Source: Paenibacillus azoreducens
Lineage (GTDB): Bacteria; Bacillota; Bacilli; Paenibacillales; Paenibacillaceae
DNA length: 64,000 nt
Direction of reading: 5' to 3'
NCBI RefSeq assembly: GCF_021654775.1
Contig: NZ_AP025343.1
Location: 7,160,001 to 7,224,000 of the forward strand
This document shows positions 29,058-38,756 of the stretch, one piece after another. Numbering within the stretch: position 1 is the first letter of the stretch; every line of letters starts with the position of its first letter. Under the pieces are notes generated by a model, which ran no database searches, had not been told where the DNA came from, and was given only the letters and a program-made list of their open reading frames with translations. A program made the position numbers and the translations under genes.

Positions 29058-29330
29058 TTATTTTACGGCTTCTTTAAGCTTGTTGCCTGCTTTGAATGCA
29101 GGTACGTTAGCTTCTGGAATTTCGATTGTTTTGCCGGTTTGAGGATTGCGGCCTGTACGACCGGAACGTTTGCGGGTTTCGAAGGTACCGAAGCCGATCA
29201 GCTGCACTTTATCACCGTTTGCCAAAGCGTCGGTGATTTCGCCAAGAAAACCGTTAAGAACGGATTCCACGTCTTTTTTAGTCAAACCGCTTTTAGTCGA
29301 AATGTTGTTGATCAGATCTGTCTTGTTCAT
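29058..29330 (-). CDS. hup: DNA-binding protein HU
   Basis: A 90-residue nucleoid protein with the standard HU fold. It has KTDLINNISTKSGLTKKDVE at the N-terminus, VQLIGFGTFETRKRSGRTGRN, and the DNA-binding arm PQTGKTIEIPEANVPAF. GGGAGGATAAT precedes the ATG. In B. subtilis the HU gene (hbs) lies elsewhere, so its place between mazG and rqcP is a lineage difference. The 250-bp gap upstream probably holds its promoter, but I could not identify one with confidence. Confidence 0.97.
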   Translation of the reverse strand: MNKTDLINNISTKSGLTKKDVESVLNGFLGEITDALANGDKVQLIGFGTFETRKRSGRTGRNPQTGKTIEIPEANVPAFKAGNKLKEAVK

Positions 29331-29579
29331 AAATTATTATCCTCCCAATATACAAAGAAATAAGTATAGGTGCGTCATGATAGCAAGGGCACGCAATCAT
29401 ATCCGCAGTTTTCATGAGTATGGTTATTCTTGATGCCCTGCCCGAATTCCTGCCTGGTTCCGCCAATTTTTTATGAATTATGAGGAAATTCTTGCAGGCG
29501 GATTGCTTGGCCGACATTTCTTCACCTCATGTCGCCTGATAGATGTCGGCTACCTGTCTTTTAGCAGGCTGAGTTTTTA

Positions 29580-31070
29580 TCATACCTGATTTTTGGCTTG
29601 TTGCCAAATGGCGTCCATCTCTTCTAGTGAACTTTCATGGACTGTTTTGCCCCGGGCCCTCAGCTCATCTTCGATGAAATGAAAACGCTGGATGAATTTG
29701 CGGTTCGTCATGGATAAAGCCTCTTCCGGATCGGTATGTAAGAAGCGGGCGGCATTGGCGGCGGCAAAAAGCAGGTCTCCAAGCTCTGCCGTCTTCTCCT
29801 CAAGAGTCAGATCCTGCTCGACGGCTTCGCGAAGCTCCGCGAGCTCCTCTTCGATTTTGTCCAAGACATCGTTAATCCGCTCCCAGTCGAAACCGACCTT
29901 GGAAGCTTTCTTCTGAAGCTTGTACGCCTTCATAAGCGCAGGCAGGTCTTTAGGGATGCCGTCCAGTACGGATGCCTGTCCTGGATCTAGCCCTTTGCGG
30001 CGCTTCTCCTCGGCTTTCATCTGCTCCCAGTTTGATAGGGCGGCCTCGGCGTCTTCAGCCTTGTTTTGGCCGAAAACATGGGGATGCCGGAAAATCAGCT
30101 TGTCATTGAGCCCTTGAATGACGTCAAAAACGTTGAAGGTGCCGATTTCCTCTTCCATCTGCGAATGCAGCATAACCTGCAGCAGCAAATCTCCGAGCTC
30201 CTCCTGCATATGCTCCGGATCATCTTCATCGATCGTTTCCAGCACCTCATAGGTTTCCTCGATCAGATTTTTACGGATCGATGCATGCGTCTGCTCCCGA
30301 TCCCAAGGGCAGCCTTCCGGACTCCGCAGAATCGCTACGATTTCATGCAGCCGGGCAAAAGTGCGCTGTCGCAGCATCTCGTCCTCGCTGCGCGGCACAT
30401 AAACCAGCGACAGGTTGCCGTATCCTTCCACGCGGTCAAGCTCATACAAAGGCACCTGAAGGATCTGCTCCTGCCCTTCTACGCCGAGCGCATGCCCGAC
30501 AGTGATCTTGTAGTCATCCGGATACAGCTCCATCAAAGCGAGTTTGACATCCGATGCCGTAAACGTATCGTAGACCTGTCCGATCACCGTGTGCAGCCGA
30601 GGCTGAAGCAAGCTTGCATCAAGTCCGCTTGCGTCCAGCAGTTGAAAGCCTTCAATCGGGTCAAAACCAAGGCGGATAAAAGCTTCGTCCAGAAACGACT
30701 CGCCGCCGAGTATGCTGAGCCGAATCCCTTCATGTGCGCAGCGCTCACGGAGAATTTGCACGGTCGCTTCGGCGACCATCGGATGGCCGGGCACGGCGTA
30801 AACGATATTCGTTCCTTCTTGCCCTGCAGCGGCCTTCTCTATCAAGATATCCGCTATGGATGCGTACACCTCGGGAAATGAATCCCGGGCTTCATAGACA
30901 TGGTCAAAAGACTGCGTGGCGACATTCAGTTCATCCAGCACGGACATCACCGGATGTTCTTGGGTCCGGACATATACTTTGGAAGCCCGCTGCAGCGTTT
31001 TGACGATCCCCATGGTCAGGCGGTCCGGATTTCCGGAGCCCAGACCAACGATTGTTATGGATGCGCTCAT
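29580..31070 (-). CDS. mazG: MazG nucleoside triphosphate pyrophosphohydrolase with tetrapyrrole-methylase domain
   Basis: A fused protein of 496 residues, as in B. subtilis YabN. The first 220 or so form a tetrapyrrole methylase-like domain (ITIVGLGSGNPDRLTMG, YAVPGHPMVAEATV). The rest is MazG: CPWDREQTHASIRKNLIEE, then EEVYEVLE-like metal ligands and EELGDLLLQVMLHSQ, with a second EEKTAELGDLLFAAAN copy. It probably removes aberrant NTPs. The ATG at 31070 has GGAGGG seven bases upstream; the longer frame to 31097 lacks this. Confidence 0.95.
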   Translation of the reverse strand: MSASITIVGLGSGNPDRLTMGIVKTLQRASKVYVRTQEHPVMSVLDELNVATQSFDHVYEARDSFPEVYASIADILIEKAAAGQEGTNIVYAVPGHPMVAEATVQILRERCAHEGIRLSILGGESFLDEAFIRLGFDPIEGFQLLDASGLDASLLQPRLHTVIGQVYDTFTASDVKLALMELYPDDYKITVGHALGVEGQEQILQVPLYELDRVEGYGNLSLVYVPRSEDEMLRQRTFARLHEIVAILRSPEGCPWDREQTHASIRKNLIEETYEVLETIDEDDPEHMQEELGDLLLQVMLHSQMEEEIGTFNVFDVIQGLNDKLIFRHPHVFGQNKAEDAEAALSNWEQMKAEEKRRKGLDPGQASVLDGIPKDLPALMKAYKLQKKASKVGFDWERINDVLDKIEEELAELREAVEQDLTLEEKTAELGDLLFAAANAARFLHTDPEEALSMTNRKFIQRFHFIEDELRARGKTVHESSLEEMDAIWQQAKNQV

Positions 31071-31166
31071 CTTTATTCCCTCCGCTCTATTTACCATTCT
31101 TCCGGTAATGGATGGTAGATATACTATAACATGGCCAAACCCCGCACAAAAATGATTTGCGTTAGG

Positions 31167-32807
31167 TCATGCAAACAAGTGAAGCCGCTGAAGCAGACGG
31201 GCAAGCGGCGCGCCGATCTTGGGCACCATCCGCAGCTCCCGCTCGCTGAGCAGCCCTGTCTTGGCGGCGCCGGCAAGGAACGCGGCGCCCCCGCAAGCGG
31301 CCCCGGCCAGGCTGGCCGCTGTGGCCGTAAGGCGGGCGTGCAGCCCGAGCGCAGACAGCAGCGCTTCCGCTGCGAGCATGGCGGCGCCCGCCGCCAAAGC
31401 CATGCCGGCGAGAACAAACGCCGGCTTCGCGAACATGCGGCCGGCGCCCACGCGCAGGCCGGCCTTGCGGCACAGCAGCGCGATATTCAGCGCTGCGGCC
31501 AGGAAGTGCGCGGCTACGCTGGCGAGGGCCGCGCCGGTGATGCCCTGCTGCGGGACGAGCAGCAGGTTCAAGGCCGCCTTCGCCGCCGCTGCGGCCAAAA
31601 GATGCAGCGCCGGCGCCTTTACGACGCCAAGCCCTTGCAGCAGGGCGGCCGATATAATGCTAAGGGCGCTGCCTGCCGCCGTAAAGGCGATCCAGCGAAT
31701 CACGCCTGTGCCTGTCCCGTCCTGGTACAATGCAATATTGACAGGCTCAGCCAACACCGCAAGCCCTATAGAGGCGGCCATTCCCACCAGCCAGAACCAA
31801 CGCAGGGACAGGCGGCAGCGGTCGGCAACCAGCTGCTTGTCGCCCTGAACCTTAGCTTCAGCGAGCGCCGGAATGAATAGAACCGACAGCGAGGTCGCCA
31901 GCATCGTTACAAGCTGGACGACCGGCATGCCCCGGTTATAGACGCCAAACTCGGCCATGGCCCCGGCCTCGTCCAATCCGCCTGCTTTCAACAGACGCGG
32001 AACCGTAAACGTATCCGCCAGATTCACCAGCGAAATGGCCAGCGCCCCCAAGCATACGGGGATGGCATATTTCAGCATGCTCCACAGCAAGGCTCCCCTC
32101 GGCTGCCCGTTCTTCGTGCCTTCTGACGGGGCCGCTCTCCCATCCGTCGTATTCAGCATGCGCCGGTAGCTCCGCCAGTAACCGCCCATAACGATCAGTC
32201 CGGCCGCCCCGCCAGCAGCTGAGCCGATTAATGCTCCCGCCGCTATATGCTCCGCCGAAGCCCCTACGGATGTTAAGTAAATCAGCAGCATGATCATCAC
32301 CGCAACCCGTACGCACTGTTCCGTAATTTGCGAAACGGCAGTCGGCATCATGTCCTGGTAACCCTGAAAAAAACCTCTAAGTCCGGACATCACCGGGACG
32401 AATAATAACGCAAATGCCGAAGCTTTCAGAGCCGGCACCACGCTTGCATTGTCGATCATCTTCCCCAGCAGCGGCGCGCCAAAATAAATCGCCGTCCCAA
32501 ACAAAACGCCGGAGCATGCCAAAGCGGCTGAGGCGATCCGAATGACCTGCAGGCTTTGCGCCCGTCCGCCCATTGCCGCGTCCTCGGCAACAAATTTGGA
32601 GATGGCCGCCGGAAAACCGGCCAGCGCTACCGTAATTATCAAGGTATAAAACGGATACACCGTATTATAAATGCCGAAAACCGCATCGCCGCCCATATTT
32701 TGCAGCGGTATTTTCTGCAGCGTTCCAATCAGCTTCGAAAGTACCATCGCAATGCTCAGCACAAAAGCGCCCTGCAGTATTTTCGAGGATGTTCCCGCTT
32801 CCTTCAT
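31167..32807 (-). CDS. yabM: MATE-like polysaccharide/lipid flippase (YabM/SpoVB family)
   Basis: A polytopic protein of 546 residues with about 14 membrane helices in the MOP exporter superfamily. GAFVLSIAMVLSKLIGTLQKIPLQNMG and VYPFYTLIITVALAGFPAAISK-type sequence near the N-terminus is typical of the SpoVB/YtgP group. It may flip lipid-linked cell-envelope precursors; the substrate is not known. It lies between spoVT and mazG as in B. subtilis. Its C-terminal third (about 31180-31600) is unusually GC-rich and alanine-rich compared with the rest of the gene. Confidence 0.87.
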   Translation of the reverse strand: MKEAGTSSKILQGAFVLSIAMVLSKLIGTLQKIPLQNMGGDAVFGIYNTVYPFYTLIITVALAGFPAAISKFVAEDAAMGGRAQSLQVIRIASAALACSGVLFGTAIYFGAPLLGKMIDNASVVPALKASAFALLFVPVMSGLRGFFQGYQDMMPTAVSQITEQCVRVAVMIMLLIYLTSVGASAEHIAAGALIGSAAGGAAGLIVMGGYWRSYRRMLNTTDGRAAPSEGTKNGQPRGALLWSMLKYAIPVCLGALAISLVNLADTFTVPRLLKAGGLDEAGAMAEFGVYNRGMPVVQLVTMLATSLSVLFIPALAEAKVQGDKQLVADRCRLSLRWFWLVGMAASIGLAVLAEPVNIALYQDGTGTGVIRWIAFTAAGSALSIISAALLQGLGVVKAPALHLLAAAAAKAALNLLLVPQQGITGAALASVAAHFLAAALNIALLCRKAGLRVGAGRMFAKPAFVLAGMALAAGAAMLAAEALLSALGLHARLTATAASLAGAACGGAAFLAGAAKTGLLSERELRMVPKIGAPLARLLQRLHLFA

Positions 32808-32965
32808 CTTCGTTTCCCTACTTCTCCCGTTTTTTATGATCTCATTTACGATATCAGAAAGTTAAGCCCTAAGAAAGATGCATCCCGAGATCGCTTGTCA
32901 AAATGCCGTTTACGATCCAGCTGTCACGCAATCATGTATCGGTCGTTTAATTATACCCGGTAAAT

Positions 32966-33103
32966 GCAAAATAACCCCACAAAAAGTATCGGAAAGAAGT
33001 AAGGGCGCCTCTCACAGAGGGGCGCTTTTGCGAAGCAAAAGTACTGAGTAGGATCTATGCTTCGATGCTTATTCCAGGTACTTTGCGGGGAACCCAAAAC
33101 TTC
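32966..33103. repeat. Dispersed hairpin repeat, family 1, copy C
   Basis: It opens AAAATAACCCCACAAA and closes CTTTGCGGGGAACCC. The GCGCCTCT-CACAGAGGGGCGC and CTTTTGC-GCAAAAG hairpins are conserved. It differs from other copies in the segment after the hairpins (AGGATCTATGCTTCG). It lies in the 370-bp gap between spoVT and yabM, which holds no supported gene. Confidence 0.8.
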
Positions 33104-33111
33104 TTAATGCC

Positions 33112-33170
33112 AGAAAACTCCCGCTTATTGGCTCGGCCGCTGCATACGGCCCGCGAAAGCGGGAGTTCCT
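33112..33170 (-). terminator. Likely terminator of spoVT
   Basis: Outer minus-strand arms AACTCCCGC and GCGGGAGTT enclose a second GC-rich hairpin (CGGGCCGTATGCAGCGGCCG). Only a short TTTTC run follows. It lies 8 bp after the spoVT stop. Confidence 0.6.
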
Positions 33171-33176
33171 ATAGTT

Positions 33177-33719
33177 TTACTGCTCCATTTGTTTACCAAG
33201 AAAAGCGGCTGCCGTCTCAGACATTTTAATTTCAAGCTGCGACATTTTAACCGAATCGTCCTTGCTAAGCAGAATCACAGTTCCGATCGGATCTCCGCCG
33301 GAGATGATTGGCGCGGCTACAAAAGAAGACAAGGTTTCCGGATGATCCTTGGTAATTTCATAGCTGCCGCCGTTTGTTTCCAGCAGCGTTTTGCGGTTAT
33401 CCATGCAGCCCTCAATCAGAGAACCGATCGGCTTCTCCAGAAATTCCTTTTTGGAGCCGCCCGCTACCGCAATAAAGGTATCCCGATCGGAAATGATCGT
33501 CGTATGTCCCGTACCTTCGTACAGCGATTCGGCATATTCCTTGGCAAAATCGCCAAGTTCCCCGATCGGGGAATACTTCTTCAGAATCACTTCACCGTCA
33601 CGATCAACAAAAATTTCAAGCGGATCTCCTTCACGGATTCGCAGTGTACGTCTAATTTCTTTAGGGATGACCACTCTGCCCAGGTCATCAATACGGCGGA
33701 CTATTCCAGTAGCTTTCAT
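33177..33719 (-). CDS. spoVT: Stage V sporulation protein T
   Basis: SpoVT is a sigma G-dependent regulator of late forespore genes. The N-terminal AbrB-type swapped-hairpin DNA-binding domain (MKATGIVRRIDDLGRVVIPK through REGDPLEIFVD) is followed by a GAF domain from about residue 55 (AKEYAESLYEGTGHTTIIS onward). I took the ATG at 33719 (180 aa), matching the B. subtilis length of 178. The upstream frame to 33755 lacks family similarity. It is separated from prsA-mfd by about 380 bp. Confidence 0.96.
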   Translation of the reverse strand: MKATGIVRRIDDLGRVVIPKEIRRTLRIREGDPLEIFVDRDGEVILKKYSPIGELGDFAKEYAESLYEGTGHTTIISDRDTFIAVAGGSKKEFLEKPIGSLIEGCMDNRKTLLETNGGSYEITKDHPETLSSFVAAPIISGGDPIGTVILLSKDDSVKMSQLEIKMSETAAAFLGKQMEQ

Positions 33720-33904
33720 TACATGTTGCCCCGCTTTCTCGAGAAGATTTTTCAACTACTGTTTGGATGGGAAGAATGCGTCCCAGGAATATAAGTGTGA
33801 TATCTGACCATAGTATTCATCCTTTCCCATTTCCTTATACATGATCTTGGAATGAATAGTTGCGGTGAATCACGCATTTTGGACAAAATGAACTATCTAT
33901 TCTG

Positions 33905-33948
33905 TATCATAAGACAGACGCGTTTAGCGGATGTTTTTCTTGCCTGCA
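33905..33948. repeat. Partial repeat shared with 51805
   Basis: AGACAGACGCGTTTAGCGG followed by a T-rich stretch and CTTGC closely matches AGACAGACCGCTTTTAGCGG at about 51809. This copy lacks the ATATAAGAA palindrome that follows at 51838. It lies in the spoVT upstream region. Confidence 0.5.
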
Positions 33949-33982
33949 GAAAGTGTTCATCTTCCGCTGAAAATTCTTTCCT

Positions 33983-34016
33983 CTTCAAAAAAACGCGGAT
34001 CGCTCCGCGTTTTTAA
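33983..34016. terminator. Bidirectional terminator after prsA
   Basis: AAAAACGCGGA and TCCGCGTTTTT arms around a 4-nt loop make a perfect stem with T runs in both directions. It lies about 125 bp past the prsA stop. The 420-bp spoVT-prsA gap otherwise holds the partial repeat above and AT-rich sequence. Confidence 0.85.
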
Positions 34017-34138
34017 AGGTCCATATCCTTGTACCGCACGGAAACTGCCGCGACAATGGCGGTCTATTTTTCCGTAAAAATACGCCGGTACATTTTTTTA
34101 TACTACCCTGTATCCTTGAAGATTACACTTCAGGTAAC

Positions 34139-35227
34139 TTATTTCCCGCTTGGTCCTTGAGGATTTACCGTTTCCGAATAACCCTTGGCACCGTCCCCCG
34201 ATTTTGGCGCATCCTTCTCGGATTTATTAGCATCTGCGCCTCCGGCAGGCGTTTCCGCCGCTTTAGGCAAATCGATTTTTTGAATGATATCCTTCAGCTG
34301 GTTCTGCATGAAGTCATCGATTTTGGCAGCGCCCAAAGTCTGTTTAATAACGTTCTTCTGCTCCGAAGACAGTTTATCGTAAGGAGTCTCTTCGCGCGAA
34401 TCCACCTTCACGATATGATAGCCAAGCGCGGACTCAAACGGGTCGCTGATTTTATTCAGCGGCAGTTTCAGTATCTGCTCCTTGAATTCTTTGCTATTGA
34501 ATTGCCCGACAGTAAAATGGTCATACAAGCCGCCGTTTTCTTTGGAGGACGAATCATCGGAATATTTCTTGGCCATTTCGGCGATATCCGCCCCCTGATC
34601 GAGCTGGGATTTAACGTCTTTGGCAATTTTGAGCGCTTCGTCTTTCGTCCGCTCTTTTTTATCTCCATACCGCAAAGCGATCAGCACATTGTGAAGCGTG
34701 GCCACCATATAATCTTGTTTGGTCGCCTCATATTTATTTTTGATCTCGTCCTCGGTCACCTTGCTGGTCATATCCTCCATCGCGGTCATTGCCTGTACGA
34801 GATACTGCTTTAGATCTTCCTCATTCAAACTTTGGGCCTTCAACAGATTTTCGTATTGTTTATCCCCCAAGTTTTTCCGGTTTTGCTCAAGCACTTGAGC
34901 CGCCTGCTTTTCGCCTTCTTTCTTCGCGGACTCGCTCGCTTTGCTGCTCAAATATGCGAAAGCAATCTTCTGCTTGACCATATAATTTTGAAACTCGCTC
35001 ATATTAATCAGCTGGGCGTATTCCGGAGACATGAAGGAAATGATTTTTTTCTGGGTTTCCAGCTCCTTCTCCGTAATTTCTCCGCCTTTATAGGTTGCCA
35101 CGACTTTCCCCGGGTTCGTAGTCTCCCCAGATCCCTTTTTCTCGCAGCCAGCCAGCATGGACGCAGCCAAAACCGCAGCTACAGCGCAAACGCCTAACTT
35201 CCACGCCTTCTTTTTATTGAACAACAT
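34139..35227 (-). CDS. prsA: PrsA-type foldase lipoprotein
   Basis: An extracytoplasmic peptidyl-prolyl isomerase that folds secreted proteins. The signal peptide ends in a lipobox (SMLAGC, lipidated cysteine at about residue 28). Helical SurA-like chaperone regions flank a parvulin domain (about residues 175-265) with ATLHNVLIALR, GADIAEMAKKYSDD, NGGLYDHFTVGQF and ALGYHIVKVDSREE. A low-complexity charged tail follows. The 362 residues exceed the B. subtilis PrsA (292). Its start overlaps the end of mfd by 14 bp, so it is probably in the mfd transcript; GAAGGAGG precedes the ATG. Confidence 0.93.
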   Translation of the reverse strand: MLFNKKKAWKLGVCAVAAVLAASMLAGCEKKGSGETTNPGKVVATYKGGEITEKELETQKKIISFMSPEYAQLINMSEFQNYMVKQKIAFAYLSSKASESAKKEGEKQAAQVLEQNRKNLGDKQYENLLKAQSLNEEDLKQYLVQAMTAMEDMTSKVTEDEIKNKYEATKQDYMVATLHNVLIALRYGDKKERTKDEALKIAKDVKSQLDQGADIAEMAKKYSDDSSSKENGGLYDHFTVGQFNSKEFKEQILKLPLNKISDPFESALGYHIVKVDSREETPYDKLSSEQKNVIKQTLGAAKIDDFMQNQLKDIIQKIDLPKAAETPAGGADANKSEKDAPKSGDGAKGYSETVNPQGPSGK

Positions 35228-38200
35228 CCTGAAGTTCCTCCTTCGATTTGAACAGCTCTCGAATTGCCTTCAGAAATTGCTCCAGCAAACTCAGCAGCTG
35301 CTTATCGTCGAGCCCCTTTCCTTTGATGCGTATCGCCAAATGAGACTCCTGCTCAAATTGTACACGTCTTTCAAACTGATTGCCAATTTCGGCAAGGCGT
35401 GCCGGTCTGAGTTTCTTTTCTTGGCCTTCATAAAATTTCAATAGCAGGTCGTCTCCGCGCCGGGTGATCGTGTCGATCCCGTACATTTTTCCGTACAGTT
35501 TCAAACGCGCCACGGCAAGCAGATTCACCACCGCTTCAGGCAGTTCCCCAAACCGGTCGAGCAGTTCATCTTCCAACTCTTTTTCATCGTCAAAGCTGCC
35601 GATGGTCGCGACCTTCTTGTATATTTCGATTTTCTGAATACTGTCATAGATATAATCGGCAGGCAGATAAGCATCAATGCCGATATCAATCATCGTATTC
35701 CATGCTTTGGACGGCTCCTCTTTTTCGCCAAGCATGGATACCTTCCGCTTCTTGATCTCCTCAGCCAGCATTTGCGAATACAGGTCAAAGCCGACCGACG
35801 CAATAAAGCCGTGTTGTTCGGCTCCAAGCAGATTGCCCGCCCCGCGGATAGACAGGTCGCGCATGGCGATTTTGAAGCCGGAGCCCAGTTCCGTAAATTC
35901 TTTTATCGACTGCAGCCGCTTTTCGGCCACTTCGGTCAACACCTTGTCCCGTTGGTAGGTGAAATAAGCGTACGCGATTCGGTTGGACCGGCCTACGCGC
36001 CCGCGCAGCTGATAAAGCTGGGACAAGCCCATTTTATCGGCATCATGCACGATCAGCGTATTCACGTTAGGGATGTCGACGCCGGTCTCGATAATGCTTG
36101 TGCTGACCAGCACATCGTATTCTCCGTCCAGGAAGTCCAAAATGGTCTTCTCCAGCTCTGATTCCGACATCTGTCCATGTCCTACGCCTACTCTGGCATC
36201 CGGCACAAGTGCCGTGATTTGACTGGCCATTTCCTGGATGCCCTGCACCCTGTTATACAGATAATAGACCTGTCCGCCGCGCGCCAGTTCACGCTCGATG
36301 GCCTCGCGTACCAGGGTCTGGCTGTATTCCACCACATAGGTCTGCACGGGGAACCGGTTCTCCGGAGGTGTCTCGATGACCGACAAATCGCGTACGCCCA
36401 GCATTGACATATGCAGTGTGCGCGGAATCGGAGTCGCCGTTAAGGTAAGCACATCCACATTGGTTTTCAATTTCTTCAATTTTTCCTTATGGGTTACGCC
36501 GAAACGCTGTTCCTCGTCGACGATCAAAAGCCCTAAATCTTTGAAAACGATATCCTGGGACAACAAGCGATGCGTGCCGATAACAACGTCTACCGTGCCC
36601 TGACGGATGCCCTTGATCGATTCATTTTGTTCCTTGCGGGAACGGAAGCGGCTGAGTACCTGAATATTGATCGGATAACCGGAGAAACGCTCCCGGAATG
36701 TCTCATAATGCTGCTGGGCCAAAATTGTCGTCGGAACGAGCACCGCAACCTGCTTGCCTTCCATCGCTGCCTTAAAGGCCGCGCGGATAGCCACCTCGGT
36801 CTTGCCATAGCCGACGTCTCCGCATAGAAGCCGGTCCATCGGACGGTTTTGTTCCATATCTTTTTTGATCTCTTCGATTGCCCGCAGCTGGTCGCGCGTT
36901 TCGTCATAAGGGAACATTTCCTCGAATTCATGCTGTTCGGCCGTATCCTTTTCAAAACCGTAACCTGGCGTCGACTGCCGCTCCGCATACAGCTTAATGA
37001 GATCGTCGGCAATATCCTGAACGGAGGAACGGACCTTGCTTTTGACTTTGTTCCATTCATTGCCGCCGAGCTTGTATACTTTGGGCTCCTTATCTTCGGA
37101 ACCGACGTATTTTTGAATCAGATCGATCTGTTCAATAGGTACCGACAGCTTGTCGCCGCCTGCATATAAAATATGCATGTAGTCTTTATGAATGCCGTTG
37201 ATTTCAAGGGTGCCGATGCCCATGTATTTGCCGATTCCGTGGTTCTGGTGAACGACATAGTCCCCGACCTTCAGCTCGGTATAGCTTTTGATGCGCTCGG
37301 CATTGTCCATATTTTTGCCTATTTTGCGAATCTTGCGCTGTTTCTTCGAAAACATTTCACCTTCGGTGATGACCGCAAGATGAATGGACGGCATTTCAAA
37401 TCCTGTCTGCAGATTCCCCTGCAGCATGACGGGTTCATCAATATTGTAATCCTGCAGCACGCGCCGCATCCGGTCGAGACGATCCACGCTGCTGGCCAGC
37501 ATCATGACCTTCACTCCCGACTTATGCCAGCGCTCCATCTCCGATTTAAGCACATTCATTTGGCCATGGAAATCCTGCATGCCCCGGCTGATAAAATTCA
37601 AAATATTTTGTGGCTGAGTATGCGGAACCTGACGCAGAAAAATAGACATGAAAATGGTTTGGAACGGACGATGATAGAGGACCTCTTCATTTTCAACCGA
37701 CAGATGGAGCTGCGGTAACGTTTTACCGTTTTGAAGCAAGTGAAGGTTCCATTCCGCCTCATCACGTTCGAGCTGCTTTGCTGTCTCCAGAAGACGGGCC
37801 GGCTCATCCAAAATTAGCATCGTGTCCTTCGGCATGTAATCATACAGCGTCTTGCGCTCCGGATAGAGAAGCGAAATATATTTATATATTTCCGGAAAAT
37901 ATACTTGCTCGCGCAAAAGCTCCATTTCCCGGTTCATTTCCTCAGTGAGGCGCAGTTTGGCCTGACGATCCGTCATTTTCCCAAGCTGTTCTTCCAACAA
38001 TTGTGCGGCGCCTTCCGCAGCCTGTACCAGCCGGTGCGCGTCGGCAATGATCTCTTTGCACGGAGTAATGATCACTTCCTTGACCTTGTCGATGGAACGC
38101 TGGTCAGCCGGATCAAACGTCCGGATCGAGTCTACCTCCTCATCAAACAACTCCACCCGGTACGCAAGCTGAGACGTCATCGGATAAAAATCGATAATGC

Positions 38201-38738
38201 CACCGCGAATGCTCATTTCGCCCCGGCTTTCAACACGCTCCACCCGCTCGTAACCCAGTTCGATCATCTTGGACATAAATTCATCCACGCCAAGCGTTCC
38301 GCCATCCACGATGCGAATGCGGGCGCTGCCCATCACTTCAGGAGCAGGAAGAAACCTTCTTGCTCCTGAAAACGGCGCAACCACGATGCCGGAGAAACCT
38401 TCAGCGCATTTCATCAACACGTCAATGCGCTGCGCAAGCGTCTCGGGACTGGACACGGCAGATTCAGCAGCCACCAATTCATTGGCGGGATAAAGTAGAA
38501 CCTGCTCCTGCGAAAGCGCTTCCTGTAAATCCTCAGCGATTTTTTGAGCGGAAAACATATTATGGGTGACGATGAGCATCGGCCGTTTCACTTCGTCAAA
38601 CAGCGCCGCCAGCATCATTTGCCGCGCAGAGCCGGACAACCCTGACACCAGCTGTTCTTTCATGCCGGACTTAATGCCAGCTGTCACGGATTGGAGATCC
38701 GGATCTTTGGAAAACGCTTCTATAAGTGCTTGTAACAA
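35214..38738 (-). CDS. mfd: Transcription-repair coupling factor Mfd
   Basis: Mfd removes RNA polymerase stalled at DNA lesions and recruits UvrAB. The order is a UvrB-like N-terminal module, the RNA polymerase interaction domain (KVGDYVVHQNHGIGKYMG, around residue 490), and a RecG-like translocase with Walker A CGDVGYGKTEVA, box II VDEEQRFG and TATPIPRTLHMS. A C-terminal TRCF domain follows. A TTG at 38738 (1174 aa) is favoured because AGAGAGGTG lies upstream and the N-terminus then aligns with B. subtilis; an ATG at 38756 lacks a ribosome site. Confidence 0.96.
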   Translation of the reverse strand: MLQALIEAFSKDPDLQSVTAGIKSGMKEQLVSGLSGSARQMMLAALFDEVKRPMLIVTHNMFSAQKIAEDLQEALSQEQVLLYPANELVAAESAVSSPETLAQRIDVLMKCAEGFSGIVVAPFSGARRFLPAPEVMGSARIRIVDGGTLGVDEFMSKMIELGYERVERVESRGEMSIRGGIIDFYPMTSQLAYRVELFDEEVDSIRTFDPADQRSIDKVKEVIITPCKEIIADAHRLVQAAEGAAQLLEEQLGKMTDRQAKLRLTEEMNREMELLREQVYFPEIYKYISLLYPERKTLYDYMPKDTMLILDEPARLLETAKQLERDEAEWNLHLLQNGKTLPQLHLSVENEEVLYHRPFQTIFMSIFLRQVPHTQPQNILNFISRGMQDFHGQMNVLKSEMERWHKSGVKVMMLASSVDRLDRMRRVLQDYNIDEPVMLQGNLQTGFEMPSIHLAVITEGEMFSKKQRKIRKIGKNMDNAERIKSYTELKVGDYVVHQNHGIGKYMGIGTLEINGIHKDYMHILYAGGDKLSVPIEQIDLIQKYVGSEDKEPKVYKLGGNEWNKVKSKVRSSVQDIADDLIKLYAERQSTPGYGFEKDTAEQHEFEEMFPYDETRDQLRAIEEIKKDMEQNRPMDRLLCGDVGYGKTEVAIRAAFKAAMEGKQVAVLVPTTILAQQHYETFRERFSGYPINIQVLSRFRSRKEQNESIKGIRQGTVDVVIGTHRLLSQDIVFKDLGLLIVDEEQRFGVTHKEKLKKLKTNVDVLTLTATPIPRTLHMSMLGVRDLSVIETPPENRFPVQTYVVEYSQTLVREAIERELARGGQVYYLYNRVQGIQEMASQITALVPDARVGVGHGQMSESELEKTILDFLDGEYDVLVSTSIIETGVDIPNVNTLIVHDADKMGLSQLYQLRGRVGRSNRIAYAYFTYQRDKVLTEVAEKRLQSIKEFTELGSGFKIAMRDLSIRGAGNLLGAEQHGFIASVGFDLYSQMLAEEIKKRKVSMLGEKEEPSKAWNTMIDIGIDAYLPADYIYDSIQKIEIYKKVATIGSFDDEKELEDELLDRFGELPEAVVNLLAVARLKLYGKMYGIDTITRRGDDLLLKFYEGQEKKLRPARLAEIGNQFERRVQFEQESHLAIRIKGKGLDDKQLLSLLEQFLKAIRELFKSKEELQDVVQ

Positions 38739-38756
38739 AAGGGGCACCTCTCTCAT

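Noticed and set aside
29293..29517. A 74-codon minus-strand frame upstream of the HU gene, preceded by GAGGTGAA
   Set aside because: It overlaps the HU start, has no family features and an unlikely composition. The gap is more plausibly leader sequence.
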